64,000 nt of DNA from positions 148,024 through 212,023 of the forward strand of contig NZ_JNKF01000016.1 in assembly GCF_000702825.1 (NCBI RefSeq). Direction: 5' to 3'. Below the pieces are notes generated by a model. The model ran no database searches and was not told the DNA's origin. It saw only the letters and a program-made list of their open reading frames with translations. This stretch comes from Prevotella sp. P6B1. Lineage in GTDB: Bacteria > Bacteroidota > Bacteroidia > Bacteroidales > Bacteroidaceae. A program made the position numbers and the translations under genes. Of the stretch, positions 47,788-57,022 are shown in pieces (position 1 is the first letter of the stretch; the number at the start of each line of letters is the position of its first letter).

Positions 47788-50457
47788 ATGGACGACGAGA
47801 TAAAAGAAGTACAAGAGTCGGACCAGCACTCCGACTATAAGCCAAGTAACCGCTTTGATGCCGCAGCGGTTCATCATCTCAGCGGCATGTATCAGAACTG
47901 GTTTCTGGATTACGCCAGCTACGTAATCCTGGAGCGTGCCGTACCCCATCTGGGCGACGGTCTGAAACCAGTACAGCGACGCATCCTGCACTCCATGAAG
48001 CGCATGGATGACGGACGCTATAACAAGGTGGCCAACATCGTTGGTCACACCATGCAGTTCCACCCTCATGGCGACGCCTCTATCGGCGATGCGCTGGTAC
48101 AGTTGGGTCAGAAGGATCTGCTCATCGACACACAGGGTAACTGGGGTAATATTCTCACTGGTTCAAGCGCAGCTGCACCACGATATATTGAGGCACGACT
48201 GAGTAAGTTCGCGCTCGATACGGTATTCAACCCGAAGACTACCGAATGGAAGATGTCGTACGATGGTCGTAACAAGGAGCCTATCACGCTCCCCGTTAAA
48301 TTTCCATTGTTGTTGGCGCAAGGTGCCGAAGGTATTGCCGTAGGACTGAGTTCCAAGATCCTGCCCCATAACTTCTGCGAAATCTGCGATGCAGCTATCA
48401 GCTATCTGCACCAGCAGCCGTTTGCGCTGTACCCCGACTTCCCCACCAGCGGTAGCATTGATGTGTCGAAATATAACGACGGTCAGCGTGGTGGCGTCGT
48501 TAAGGTACGCGCTAAGATTGAGAAGATAGACCAGAAGACCCTGGTCATCCGTGAGATACCCTTCTCCAAAACCTCAGAAACCCTTCAGGATTCTATCGTA
48601 AAAGCTATCGAGAAGGGAAAAATCAAGGCCCGTAAGGTTGAAGACCTGACAGCCGCCGAGGTAGAGATTCAAGTACATCTGGCACCCGGCGTATCAAGCG
48701 ATAAGACGATCGACGCCCTCTACGCCTTTACTGATTGCGAGGTAAGCATTTCGCCCAACTGTTGTGTTATTGAGGACAACAAGCCACAGTTCCTCACCAT
48801 CAGCGATGTGCTGCGCCACTCGGTTGACCGCACCAAGGACCTTATCCGCCAGGAGCTGGAGATCCGAAAGGGCGAACTGTTAGAGCAACTGCATTTCCAG
48901 TCGCTGGAGCGTATCTTCATCGAGGAACGCATCTATAAGGACAAGAAATTCGAACAGGCACCTAATGTTGATGCTGTCTGCGAACATATCGACGAGCGAT
49001 TGACCCCCTACTACCCACAGTTCATCCGCGAGGTAACGAAGGACGATATCCTGAAACTGCTTGAAATCAAGATGCAGCGCATCCTGAAGTTCAACAAGGA
49101 TAAGGCCGACGAACTCATGGCACGTCTGAAGGCAGAAATCGAAGAGATTGACCGCGATCTGGCCAACCTGGTAGAGGTAACAGCCAACTGGTTCCAGTTC
49201 CTCAAGGACAAGTACGGCAAGGATCATCCACGTCTGACCGAGATCCGCAACTTCGACACCATCGAAGCCTCGAAGGTGGCCGAGGCCAACCAGAAGCTCT
49301 ACATCAACCGCAATGACGGCTTCATCGGTACCGGTTTGAAGAAAGATGAGTTTGTTTGCAACTGTTCTGACCTCGACGATGTCATCATCTTCTACAAGGA
49401 TGGTAAATACAAGATTGTACGTATCGCCGAGAAACTGTTCGTGGGCAAGAATATCCTGTATGTCAACGTGTTCAAGAAGAACGATCAGCGCACCATCTAT
49501 AATGCCGTCTACCGCGACGGCAAGAAGGGACCGTACTATATCAAGCGTTTCAATGTGACCAGTATGACCCGCGACAAGGAATACGACCTGACGCAGGGCA
49601 CCGACGGCTCACGCGTGATGTATTTCACTGCCAATCCGAACGGCGAGGCCGAGATCATCAAGGTCACACTCGACCCTTCACAGAACATCAAACGTGTATT
49701 CCTGGTAAAAGACTTCTCCGAAGTGCTCATCAAGGGACGCGCCTCAAAGGGTAATCTGCTCACGAAATATCAGGTAACCCGTATCGGATTGAAGAGTCAT
49801 GGACACTCCACACTGGGCGGCCGCAAGGTGTGGTTCGACCCCGATGTGAACCGTCTGAACTACGATGATCACGGACAGATGTTAGGCGAGTTCTACGACG
49901 ACGACCAGATTCTGGTCATCCTTACCAACGGCGACTATTATCTGAGTAACTTCGACTTGAACAACCACTACGAATCCAATATCCTGCGCATCGAGAAATA
50001 CGATGCCGACAAGGTCTGGACAGCAATTCTCTACGATGCCGACAACCAGGGTTACCCCTATCTGAAGCGTTTCCAGATGGATGCCTCGAAGAAGAAGCAG
50101 AACTGGCTGAGCGACAACCCGTCATCACAGCTCATCCTGCTCACGGATACGCCATTCCCCCGCTTGTTAGTCACCTATGGTGGTGTCGACGCCTTCCGCG
50201 GCAGCGAGGAGATTGATGCCGAGCAGTTCATTGCGGTGAAAGGTTTCAAAGCCAAAGGTAAGCGCCTCACCACCTACCAGTTGGAGAATATCGAGGAGCT
50301 GGAGCCTACCCGATTCCCCGAGCCGGTATCAGAACCGAAAGAGGACGAGGGTGAAGAAGAAGAAAACCTCGACCCCGACGCCGGAAAATCAGAGCAACAG
50401 GTACGCGATGAGATTACCGGTCAGCTAAATCTATTTGATAATGAGGATTTTAAATAG
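47788..50457 (+). CDS. parC: Type IIA topoisomerase subunit A (ParC-like)
   Basis: An 889-residue DNA-cleaving subunit. The active-site Tyr is Y133 in A-P-R-Y-I-E-A-R-L. The quinolone-resistance region reads HPHGDASIGDAL, with A97 at the position of E. coli GyrA Ser83 and D101 at Asp87; I believe this is natural for Bacteroidota ParC. The breakage-reunion domain, a coiled-coil tower and a C-terminal domain without a clear GyrA-box (QRRGGKG) are present, so ParC (topoisomerase IV) is more likely than GyrA. An acidic tail (EDEGEEEE) follows. Its stop overlaps the next gene's start by 17 bp. Confidence 0.88.
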   Translation: MDDEIKEVQESDQHSDYKPSNRFDAAAVHHLSGMYQNWFLDYASYVILERAVPHLGDGLKPVQRRILHSMKRMDDGRYNKVANIVGHTMQFHPHGDASIGDALVQLGQKDLLIDTQGNWGNILTGSSAAAPRYIEARLSKFALDTVFNPKTTEWKMSYDGRNKEPITLPVKFPLLLAQGAEGIAVGLSSKILPHNFCEICDAAISYLHQQPFALYPDFPTSGSIDVSKYNDGQRGGVVKVRAKIEKIDQKTLVIREIPFSKTSETLQDSIVKAIEKGKIKARKVEDLTAAEVEIQVHLAPGVSSDKTIDALYAFTDCEVSISPNCCVIEDNKPQFLTISDVLRHSVDRTKDLIRQELEIRKGELLEQLHFQSLERIFIEERIYKDKKFEQAPNVDAVCEHIDERLTPYYPQFIREVTKDDILKLLEIKMQRILKFNKDKADELMARLKAEIEEIDRDLANLVEVTANWFQFLKDKYGKDHPRLTEIRNFDTIEASKVAEANQKLYINRNDGFIGTGLKKDEFVCNCSDLDDVIIFYKDGKYKIVRIAEKLFVGKNILYVNVFKKNDQRTIYNAVYRDGKKGPYYIKRFNVTSMTRDKEYDLTQGTDGSRVMYFTANPNGEAEIIKVTLDPSQNIKRVFLVKDFSEVLIKGRASKGNLLTKYQVTRIGLKSHGHSTLGGRKVWFDPDVNRLNYDDHGQMLGEFYDDDQILVILTNGDYYLSNFDLNNHYESNILRIEKYDADKVWTAILYDADNQGYPYLKRFQMDASKKKQNWLSDNPSSQLILLTDTPFPRLLVTYGGVDAFRGSEEIDAEQFIAVKGFKAKGKRLTTYQLENIEELEPTRFPEPVSEPKEDEGEEEENLDPDAGKSEQQVRDEITGQLNLFDNEDFK

Positions 50458-51208
50458 TATCGTATTTATTTTGTGCGTTGCGGCTTCTACCGCAACCGCA
50501 CAGAATAGAACGCACCTCATCGGCGCGGGCCCATCACGTCTGCTCGACACTTACCTCACCCCCGAGCACTTCAGCGGCACGGGATTTACCTATCTCTACA
50601 TCCGCGACACCGCACCCACCGACACTATCCGTCGCTGGACCACCACCTACGAACACGAGACTGACTTCTCGAATACCAAGGATCGCAGTGGGAACACAGG
50701 ACTCATAGAGGGTGCATACCACTTTTACTGGGCACGTTACTATAACTTCTCGCCCATCAAGGACCTACGCCTACAGGTAGGTGCCGTAGCCAATGCCAGT
50801 ATTGGTTTTATCTACAACATGACCAGCAGCAACAATCCTGCACAGGCACGGGCATCGCTGAACATCACGCCGAGTGCTACTGCCAACTACCGCTTTCATA
50901 TCCGTAAGCAGCGTTTCACCGCACGCTACGAACTCAACCTGCCATTGGTTGGCATCATGTTCAGCCCTAACTACGGTCAGAGCTATTATGAGATTTTCCA
51001 ATTAGGCAACTACGATCATAACGCAGTGCCTACCACTTTCATCTCTGCCCCCACCTTCCGCCAGATGCTCTCTGTCGATTGGCACTACAGCACCCACTGG
51101 GCACTCCGTGCGGGCTATCTGGGCAACTACCAGCAGAGCAGAGTGAACAACCTCAAGAACCACATCTACACACACCGGTTTCTCATCGGTCTCACCCGCA
51201 GCCTATGA
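50441..51208 (+). CDS. Secreted protein, DUF3316-like
   Basis: A 255-residue exported protein with a signal peptide (1-20). The body has many beta-strand segments and paired aromatics (e.g. 'YHFYWARYYNFSP', 'WHYSTHWALRAGYLGNYQ'), suggesting an outer-membrane or periplasmic barrel. The family resembles DUF3316 of Bacteroidota, low certainty. The ATG at 50441 is used because the alternative TTG 6 bp upstream is non-canonical. It overlaps the topoisomerase gene by 17 bp and the S41 gene by 4 bp (ATGA). Function is unknown. Confidence 0.7.
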   Translation: MRILNSIVFILCVAASTATAQNRTHLIGAGPSRLLDTYLTPEHFSGTGFTYLYIRDTAPTDTIRRWTTTYEHETDFSNTKDRSGNTGLIEGAYHFYWARYYNFSPIKDLRLQVGAVANASIGFIYNMTSSNNPAQARASLNITPSATANYRFHIRKQRFTARYELNLPLVGIMFSPNYGQSYYEIFQLGNYDHNAVPTTFISAPTFRQMLSVDWHYSTHWALRAGYLGNYQQSRVNNLKNHIYTHRFLIGLTRSL

Positions 51209-52197
51209 AAAAGTATATCCTTCTGTTCTTCTGTCTGATCAGTTTCTGTGCATGCGTGGATGAAGACGAATTTCCCGACACCCCGCAGGGCAACTTCGAG
51301 GCTCTTTGGCAGATTCTCGATGAGCACTATTGCTTCTTCGATTACAAGGCTATCGACTGGGATGCCATCCATGAGACATATAAGGTACGCGCGAACGACA
51401 ACATCAATCGCGAACAGCTCTTTGAAGTGATGGCCGATATGCTCAGCCAACTGCGCGACGGTCATGTTAACCTCTACACCGCCTTCGACAATGGCCGCTA
51501 CTGGAGCTGGTACGAAGACTACCCTACCAACTTCAGCGACTCATTGCAACGCCGATACTTAGGGACCGACTACCGTATTGCCTCCGGACTGCGTTATAAG
51601 ATTCTCGACGACAATATCGGCTATGTGTATTACGGCAGCTTTACCAGTCCCATCGGCGAGAGCAATCTCGATGAGGTTATCGATCATCTGATGTTTTGTC
51701 AGGGCATGATTCTCGACATCCGTGGTAACGGTGGCGGCACCCTCACCACTGCCGAACAGTTAGCAGCACGCTTCTGTTTTGAGAAAACACTGGTAGGCTA
51801 TATCCAGCATAAAACCGGAAAAGGACACAACGAGTTCTCGGCCGAAGAGCCGCAATACATCGAACCGTCGAGCAACCTGCGCTGGCAGAAGCCTGTGATA
51901 TTGCTCACCAACCGAGGCGTGTTTAGCGCTGCCAACGAGTTTACCAAATACATGAAGTGCATGCCGCAAGTCAAGGTGGTGGGCGACCGGACCGGCGGAG
52001 GCAGTGGACTGCCCTTCACGGCTACACTTCCCAATGGCTGGACGGTGCGCTTCTCGGCTTGTCCCAGCTACGACCGCAACCACCAGCAGACAGAATTCGG
52101 CATTGCCCCCGACTACCAAGTAGGTCTTACAACCGAAGATTTCGTCAAAGGGCGCGACACAATCATAGAATTTGCCAGAAAACTTTTGGCGGAATAA
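51205..52197 (+). CDS. S41-family peptidase lipoprotein
   Basis: A 330-residue protein with a probable lipoprotein signal (lipidated Cys at residue 17 in FCAC, followed by acidic V-D-E-D-E, which may be a surface-export signal). The S41 peptidase fold has an N-terminal helical part, 'GMILDIRGNGGGTL' and Ser241 in V-F-S-A-A-N, the expected nucleophile region. There is no PDZ domain visible. The ATG at 51205 overlaps the preceding stop (ATGA); an upstream in-frame codon at 51079 would overlap the previous gene by 130 bp and lack a signal peptide. Confidence 0.87.
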   Translation: MKKYILLFFCLISFCACVDEDEFPDTPQGNFEALWQILDEHYCFFDYKAIDWDAIHETYKVRANDNINREQLFEVMADMLSQLRDGHVNLYTAFDNGRYWSWYEDYPTNFSDSLQRRYLGTDYRIASGLRYKILDDNIGYVYYGSFTSPIGESNLDEVIDHLMFCQGMILDIRGNGGGTLTTAEQLAARFCFEKTLVGYIQHKTGKGHNEFSAEEPQYIEPSSNLRWQKPVILLTNRGVFSAANEFTKYMKCMPQVKVVGDRTGGGSGLPFTATLPNGWTVRFSACPSYDRNHQQTEFGIAPDYQVGLTTEDFVKGRDTIIEFARKLLAE

Positions 52198-52216
52198 AAA
52201 AAAAGTATTATCTTTG
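52185..52216 (+). promoter_or_regulatory. Promoter of tRNA-Leu inside the end of the S41 gene
   Basis: TTTG (52185-52188), a 20-bp spacer and TATCTTTG (52209-52216). The -33 element lies within the last codons of the S41 gene. Confidence 0.75.
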
Positions 52217-52227
52217 CACCCGCAAAA

Positions 52228-52308
52228 GCGCCTGTGGCGGAATTGGTAGACGCGCTAGACTTAGGATCTAGTGTTTACGACGTGCAGGTTCGAGTCCTGT
52301 CAGGCGCA
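52228..52308 (+). tRNA. tRNA-Leu (anticodon UAG)
   Basis: A full cloverleaf with acceptor GCGCCTG/CAGGCGC, D-arm GCGGAATTGGTAGACGC, anticodon loop CTTAGGA (anticodon TAG), a 12-nt variable arm, and T-arm GCAGGTTCGAGTCCTGT. Discriminator A; CCA not encoded. Confidence 0.96.
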
Positions 52309-52416
52309 CAATTACTCATAATCCATTAACAATTGACAGTTATCAAGGCCCATACCACATTCTTTGTATTTTAAGCATGAATTTGCGCCATTTTGAAAAA
52401 AAAACCACAAAATGCT

Positions 52417-52447
52417 TGCAAGTTTCGGATTTATTTCCTACTTTTGC
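52417..52447 (+). promoter_or_regulatory. Promoter of the lipoprotein-ompA genes
   Basis: TTG (52417-52419), a 20-bp spacer and TACTTTTG (52440-52447). A ~65-nt AT-rich leader follows to the ATG at 52519. The preceding 52309-52416 shows no gene. Confidence 0.75.
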
Positions 52448-52518
52448 CTCGATTTATATAAATTAACGTAAGACATTCTATATTTTTATTTATTGTTTAA
52501 TTATAATTTTTTAGTTCA

Positions 52519-54507
52519 ATGAAAAAGAAAATTATCAATGGTATCATGATGGTAGCGCTGTTGTTCGCTACTGTTACCTCATTTGTTTCTTGTAAGGACA
52601 ATGATGAGGACTTGAAAATTGATGTAACCGCTGCCCTGCTGCCCGAAATTAAGCAGGCACAGAATGACATTACTAACCTTCAGACCTCAAAAGCTGATGC
52701 TTCAACCGTTACTACTTTAAGTGGTAAGTTGACAACCCTTGAGAATACAGTTAACAATCTGAAGTACGCTACTCCAGAGCAGTTCCAGTCTCTGAAAGAC
52801 GAGCTCGCTGCCATTCAGGCTCACATCAAGGATCTTGTTTACGCTCTTGAGAATATGGTAACCAGCGTAACTGTTAACGCTACCGCTACCAGCATTATTC
52901 CTAACAGCAAGATCTTCCCAGGCATCAACATGCAGCTGATCGGTGCTGCTTACGGTGACCCCGTTAAGCCTGCTGGTGAGTTCCCATCAACCAACGCAAT
53001 GCTCTATGTTGACGGTAACGCTCTGCCTGCAGCTCTTATTGCTGGCGATACATACAGCTGGGATGAGAACACCAAATACATCGGTGCTGAGAATGGTAAC
53101 GAAGCTGGTAAGGTTTACTTCACTCTGAACCCATCTAACGTTGACCCCGCTAATCTGAAGAGCCTGAAGCTCGTTAACAGCAAGCAGGAAGAGATTGCTA
53201 CTTTGGGTGAAGCTAAAGTTTGTGAGGATGAGCTCACATGGGGACAGACCCGTGGTATTGGTTATGACCAGACTCACGCAGCAAAGCTTTGGGTTGCCGA
53301 CGCCACCATGGATGTTGACAACGTAAAGCAGGCTATCGACCTCAAGAAGATCATCGACTTCAAGTCTATTAAGAACAGCGTTGAGACTATGATCAACAGT
53401 GCTAAGACATCTGGTGTCAAGACCGCTGGTAAGACTGTTCTGCAGGAGAGTGCAAAAATTGCTACTACCCTTATAACAGCTCCATCTAATATTGAGCCTA
53501 TGACTGCAGTTGCTCTGAAGGCAGAGTGGAACGACACTATTGGTACACGTAGTGTATTGTCTGACTATTCTATCGCTGCTACTGCTTATAAGCCATTGTC
53601 ATTCGCTGAGTTCAAGGATGTTCAATTCACTGCAAATGTCGACTTGTCAAAAATTGACAACGCAGTCTACAAGTTTGCAAAGAAACTCAAGAAGACTATT
53701 GACAATATCACAGCAAAGGTTGAGAAAACTAACGTTAATTTCTCTATCGACCTCAATGATCTGAATCCCGATCAATTTGAGGTAACCACCAAGGTATTCG
53801 CAGTTGCAGAAACTGACTCGAAGACTATCGATGGTCAAACTGTTACTACCATCGCAAAGATTTACTTCACAGATAGTGAAACAAGAGCTACGACTCCTCA
53901 AAACGGTAGAACAGTAAAAAAGATTGAAGAAGACATGGGAGATTTCCAGCCAAACTACCAGTACTATAGCGAACTTACCGTAGGAAAGGATTTGTCTGAA
54001 GAAATTGCGAAAATTAAGACAGCTGTACAGAATGGTTTTGACACAAAAAGCATCCAGGATCTGTTGAAGCAAGCTATTACTTCTTTGAGAGACGTTGAAG
54101 ATGGTGTTGATGATATTGTATCACTCACAGACCGTGTTACAAACTATCTGTCAACCATTATCAACAAGTCAATCAACTTCATCGGAACTGGTCGCATTCT
54201 TGAGCCAATTCTGCTCGTTAACACAGACAACGGTATTCAGCGTGCTACCGGTAACTACACCGCTGGTACATACACCTTCATTCCTACCACTCTGAACTAC
54301 GAGGTACTTGCTCCTGCATACAAGAAGTACATCGCTGTTGTTGACGCTAATGGTGACGTTCGCTACAAGACTCTCAAGACCAAGGGTGAGGAAGGCTTCA
54401 AGAACTTGGAGGTTGAGCTGAAGGCCAACGATACCAAGATTGTATATGCTGCTATGGACTTCCGCGGTTACCAGATCGCTAAGGTTTATGACATCACCGT
54501 GAAGTAA
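52519..54507 (+). CDS. Large coiled-coil surface lipoprotein of unknown function
   Basis: A 662-residue protein. The signal peptide ends in a lipobox with Cys25 (SFVSC) followed by K-D-N-D-E-D, a Bacteroidota lipoprotein surface-export-like motif. Residues ~30-115 form a coiled coil with heptads (TNLQTSKADASTVTTLSGKL). The rest is beta-rich without a family I can name confidently; some features recall PL29-type N-terminal domains. Codon use is strongly biased (GCT, GTT, AAG, AAC) and unlike neighbours upstream, a mark of high expression. It shares that bias with the OmpA gene 35 bp downstream. Confidence 0.75.
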   Translation: MKKKIINGIMMVALLFATVTSFVSCKDNDEDLKIDVTAALLPEIKQAQNDITNLQTSKADASTVTTLSGKLTTLENTVNNLKYATPEQFQSLKDELAAIQAHIKDLVYALENMVTSVTVNATATSIIPNSKIFPGINMQLIGAAYGDPVKPAGEFPSTNAMLYVDGNALPAALIAGDTYSWDENTKYIGAENGNEAGKVYFTLNPSNVDPANLKSLKLVNSKQEEIATLGEAKVCEDELTWGQTRGIGYDQTHAAKLWVADATMDVDNVKQAIDLKKIIDFKSIKNSVETMINSAKTSGVKTAGKTVLQESAKIATTLITAPSNIEPMTAVALKAEWNDTIGTRSVLSDYSIAATAYKPLSFAEFKDVQFTANVDLSKIDNAVYKFAKKLKKTIDNITAKVEKTNVNFSIDLNDLNPDQFEVTTKVFAVAETDSKTIDGQTVTTIAKIYFTDSETRATTPQNGRTVKKIEEDMGDFQPNYQYYSELTVGKDLSEEIAKIKTAVQNGFDTKSIQDLLKQAITSLRDVEDGVDDIVSLTDRVTNYLSTIINKSINFIGTGRILEPILLVNTDNGIQRATGNYTAGTYTFIPTTLNYEVLAPAYKKYIAVVDANGDVRYKTLKTKGEEGFKNLEVELKANDTKIVYAAMDFRGYQIAKVYDITVK

Positions 54508-54542
54508 TTAACATTTGTGGATTAAAAATGATTTTACAGAAT

Positions 54543-55715
54543 ATGAAAATGAAGAAAACAATATTGTCTTGCCTGATGCTGTTAGCTGGTCTTTCAGCAT
54601 CTGCTCAGGAGCAGAAGGGCACGACTGAATACGTCTTCGAGCCACACTGGTATATTCAGGTACAGCCTCTGGGTGGACAGTACACCCTCGGTGAGCGTGG
54701 TTTCGGTAAGCTGCTTTCATACAATGTTCAGGCTGCTGTAGGCCGTCAGTTCTCTGAGCTGTGGGGTGCACGCCTCACTGTAGGTGCTTGGCAGAGCAAG
54801 GGCGGTAGCAAGTACACGGGTAGCAACCCTCTGACTGGCGTGCCTTATACTTGGTCTGGCAATGAGTATGGCTGGAAGTGGAACTATGTAGCTCCTACTA
54901 TTGACGCTACTTTGAACCTCTCTAACCTCTTCGCAGGTTTCAACCCCAACCGTGTATTCAACCTGACCGCATTTGCTGGTCTGGGCGCTAATATCGCTTG
55001 GAACAACAAGGAGGCTGCTACAGCTGATGCTGCTATCGTATCTGATCTTCAGTACCCTGCAGGCACTCAGAAGCTTGCTTACCTGTGGGACGGCACCAAG
55101 GTTCGCCTGGTTGGTCAGTTCGGTGCTCTCGCTGATTTCAAGATCAACGATAAGTGGAGCATCAACCTCGAGTTCAGCGCAAACACTCTGAGCGATAAGT
55201 ACAACTCTAAGAAGGCTGGTAACTGGGATTGGTACTTCAATGCCCTCGCTGGTGTAAAGGTTAACTTGGGTAAGACCTACTCTACCCGCTTTATCCCTGC
55301 TCCAGAGCCAGAGATCCGCTATGTAGAGAAGATTGTTGAGAAGATTGTAGAAGTTCCCGCTCCTGCACCAGCCGAGACAGCTGAGACAGCCGCTGAGCCT
55401 CTGCGCCGCGATATCTTCTTCACCATCGGTAAGACTGTTATCCGCAAGAGCGAGCAGCAGAAGGTTAACGACGTTGTTGCTTACCTGCAGGCTAATCCTG
55501 AGGCTAAGGTTAACGTAACTGGTTACGCTGACGCTGGTACAGGTAACGACCGTATCAACGATCGTCTGGCCGCAGCTCGTGCCGACGTTGTTGTTAAGGC
55601 TCTGAAGAAGGCTGGCGTTTCTGCAAGCCGCATCAGCTACGACAGCAAGGGTGCTCGTGTTCAGCCATTCGCTGACAACGACAGCAACCGTGTATCTATC
55701 GTTATCGCTGAGTAA
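54543..55715 (+). CDS. OmpA-family outer-membrane protein
   Basis: A 390-residue protein. A signal peptide (MKMKKTILSCLMLLAGLSASA) leads to an N-terminal 8-strand beta-barrel (~25-260), a Pro/Ala/Glu hinge ('EVPAPAPAETAETAAEP'), and an OmpA-type peptidoglycan-binding domain at the C-terminus ('VNVTGYADAGTGNDRINDRLAAARADVV', key D and R residues; seen in pieces). The ATG at 54543 was chosen over 54528 as it gives the best signal peptide. Strong codon bias suggests abundance. It links the outer membrane to the cell wall. A strong terminator follows. Confidence 0.9.
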   Translation: MKMKKTILSCLMLLAGLSASAQEQKGTTEYVFEPHWYIQVQPLGGQYTLGERGFGKLLSYNVQAAVGRQFSELWGARLTVGAWQSKGGSKYTGSNPLTGVPYTWSGNEYGWKWNYVAPTIDATLNLSNLFAGFNPNRVFNLTAFAGLGANIAWNNKEAATADAAIVSDLQYPAGTQKLAYLWDGTKVRLVGQFGALADFKINDKWSINLEFSANTLSDKYNSKKAGNWDWYFNALAGVKVNLGKTYSTRFIPAPEPEIRYVEKIVEKIVEVPAPAPAETAETAAEPLRRDIFFTIGKTVIRKSEQQKVNDVVAYLQANPEAKVNVTGYADAGTGNDRINDRLAAARADVVVKALKKAGVSASRISYDSKGARVQPFADNDSNRVSIVIAE

Positions 55716-55742
55716 GCTTTAGATAAGATAACATTCAAAATC

Positions 55743-55774
55743 AAGCCCAGTCCCACCATGGGGCTGGGCTTTTT
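55743..55774 (+). terminator. Terminator of ompA
   Basis: An 11-bp stem AGCCCAGTCCC/GGGGCTGGGCT (one G-U pair) with loop ACCAT, then five T. Confidence 0.85.
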
Positions 55775-55795
55775 CTGAAACAAGAGGATAACCAG

Positions 55796-56926
55796 ATGAA
55801 GACATTAATTACAGCTATCCTGGCTTTTATCACAGTTCCTATGATGGCCCAGCTGTCAGAAGGATATTACCGCGTACAGAACAACGGTTCTGAGCGCTAC
55901 ATCACCATCACTGATGATGTCATCACAAACGTAGATATCAACTCATCTATCCTGGACTATAACAATATCACCACTTGGACAGGATTCGACAAAGTAAAAA
56001 GCAACCCGGGCTCGGTTATCTATATCAAGCCTGTTAATAACCAATATAACCTGGCTGCGCAGGGCATCAGCGTTTACGACATTGCTGGTGGCAGAACATA
56101 CATTGATATGACATACTGCGGCACAAAAGATGGCGTAGGTATATATATCATTTCGGCTTCTGCAAAATCAGGCGGCATCAGCGTGACCAAAAAACTCTAC
56201 GACGGATCCTCCACACGTGAGAAAGACTATGTAGGCGACAGTGGTGCCGCTACGCACCAATACTGGCGCGTGAAACCCATGAACACCACCGACAACTATA
56301 TCGGCATCACACCAACCGTGGAGACTAACGACGGATGGTATGGCACCATCTATGCATCCTTCCCTTTCAAGACCGTATCAGAGGACATGAAAGTGTATTA
56401 TGTGGACGGTGTCTGCGATGGCGAGTTCCGACTGCAGGAGATTACCGACGACATTAAGCCGGCTGCTACCCCACTCATCGTGAAGTGCAGCAGCAGCGAT
56501 GCCGCAAACAATATGATACTGCCCGTGGTAGGCAATGGCACAGCAGTCAGTGGCAACCTGCTGAGAGGCACCTATTTCGACAGTAGTCTGCGTAATCATA
56601 TCCGCCGTGTAGAATACGACGCAAATACCATGCGCATACTCGGCAAGGACGATCAGGGTAACCTGATATTCACCACAGCCAAGAACAGTGATCTCACAAA
56701 CAGTGCGTATATTCCCAAGAACACCTGTTGGTTGCAGATACCCGGGTGGCTTACTGGCGATTTGAAACAGGTAAGCCGCGAAGCATTTACCGGTATCCAG
56801 AATATCAACACCGATGCCACCACCAGAAAAGGCACCTATACACTCTCGGGCATGCGCGTGGAGAAGAGCGAAAACCTTCGTCCCGGCGTCTATATCCAAG
56901 ATGGAAAACTGGTTGTGATTAAATAG
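55796..56926 (+). CDS. Secreted protein with C-terminal sorting-like domain
   Basis: A 376-residue protein with a signal peptide (1-18, cleavage after MMA) and no recognised catalytic domain. The body is beta-rich. The last ~30 residues 'GTYTLSGMRVEKSENLRPGVYI' then 'DGKLVVIK' match the general pattern of Bacteroidota C-terminal sorting/type 9 secretion-like tails (Y-x-L-x-G-x-R-V ... G-V-Y-I). Whether it is exported by T9SS is inference. It begins 22 bp after the ompA terminator with no visible promoter, and ends in its own terminator. Confidence 0.72.
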   Translation: MKTLITAILAFITVPMMAQLSEGYYRVQNNGSERYITITDDVITNVDINSSILDYNNITTWTGFDKVKSNPGSVIYIKPVNNQYNLAAQGISVYDIAGGRTYIDMTYCGTKDGVGIYIISASAKSGGISVTKKLYDGSSTREKDYVGDSGAATHQYWRVKPMNTTDNYIGITPTVETNDGWYGTIYASFPFKTVSEDMKVYYVDGVCDGEFRLQEITDDIKPAATPLIVKCSSSDAANNMILPVVGNGTAVSGNLLRGTYFDSSLRNHIRRVEYDANTMRILGKDDQGNLIFTTAKNSDLTNSAYIPKNTCWLQIPGWLTGDLKQVSREAFTGIQNINTDATTRKGTYTLSGMRVEKSENLRPGVYIQDGKLVVIK

Positions 56927-56958
56927 AAAAAAGTTCCCTTTTTACGGGAACTTTTTTT
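56927..56958 (+). terminator. Terminator of the secreted-protein gene
   Basis: Perfect 12-bp arms AAAAAAGTTCCC / GGGAACTTTTTT with a 7-nt loop, starting right at the stop codon. Confidence 0.85.
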
Positions 56959-57010
56959 CTAAGTACTTTGCAATTGCAGCCTAAGTACTTTTCAATTGCA
57001 AAGTACTTAG
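56959..57010. repeat. Nested palindrome: three copies of an AAGTACTT-CAATTG unit
   Basis: CTAAGTACTTTGCAATTG at the left end and its exact reverse complement at the right end give an 18-bp perfect inverted repeat. Between them is a third, direct copy (CTAAGTACTTTTCAATTG). The second and third copies together form a further palindrome. It lies between convergent genes but lacks the T-runs of a terminator. Confidence 0.7.
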
Positions 57011-57022
57011 AGAAAAACCGAC

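Noticed and set aside
51079..51204. Upstream extension of the S41 lipoprotein
   Set aside because: It would overlap the preceding gene by 130 bp and remove the lipoprotein signal from the N-terminus.
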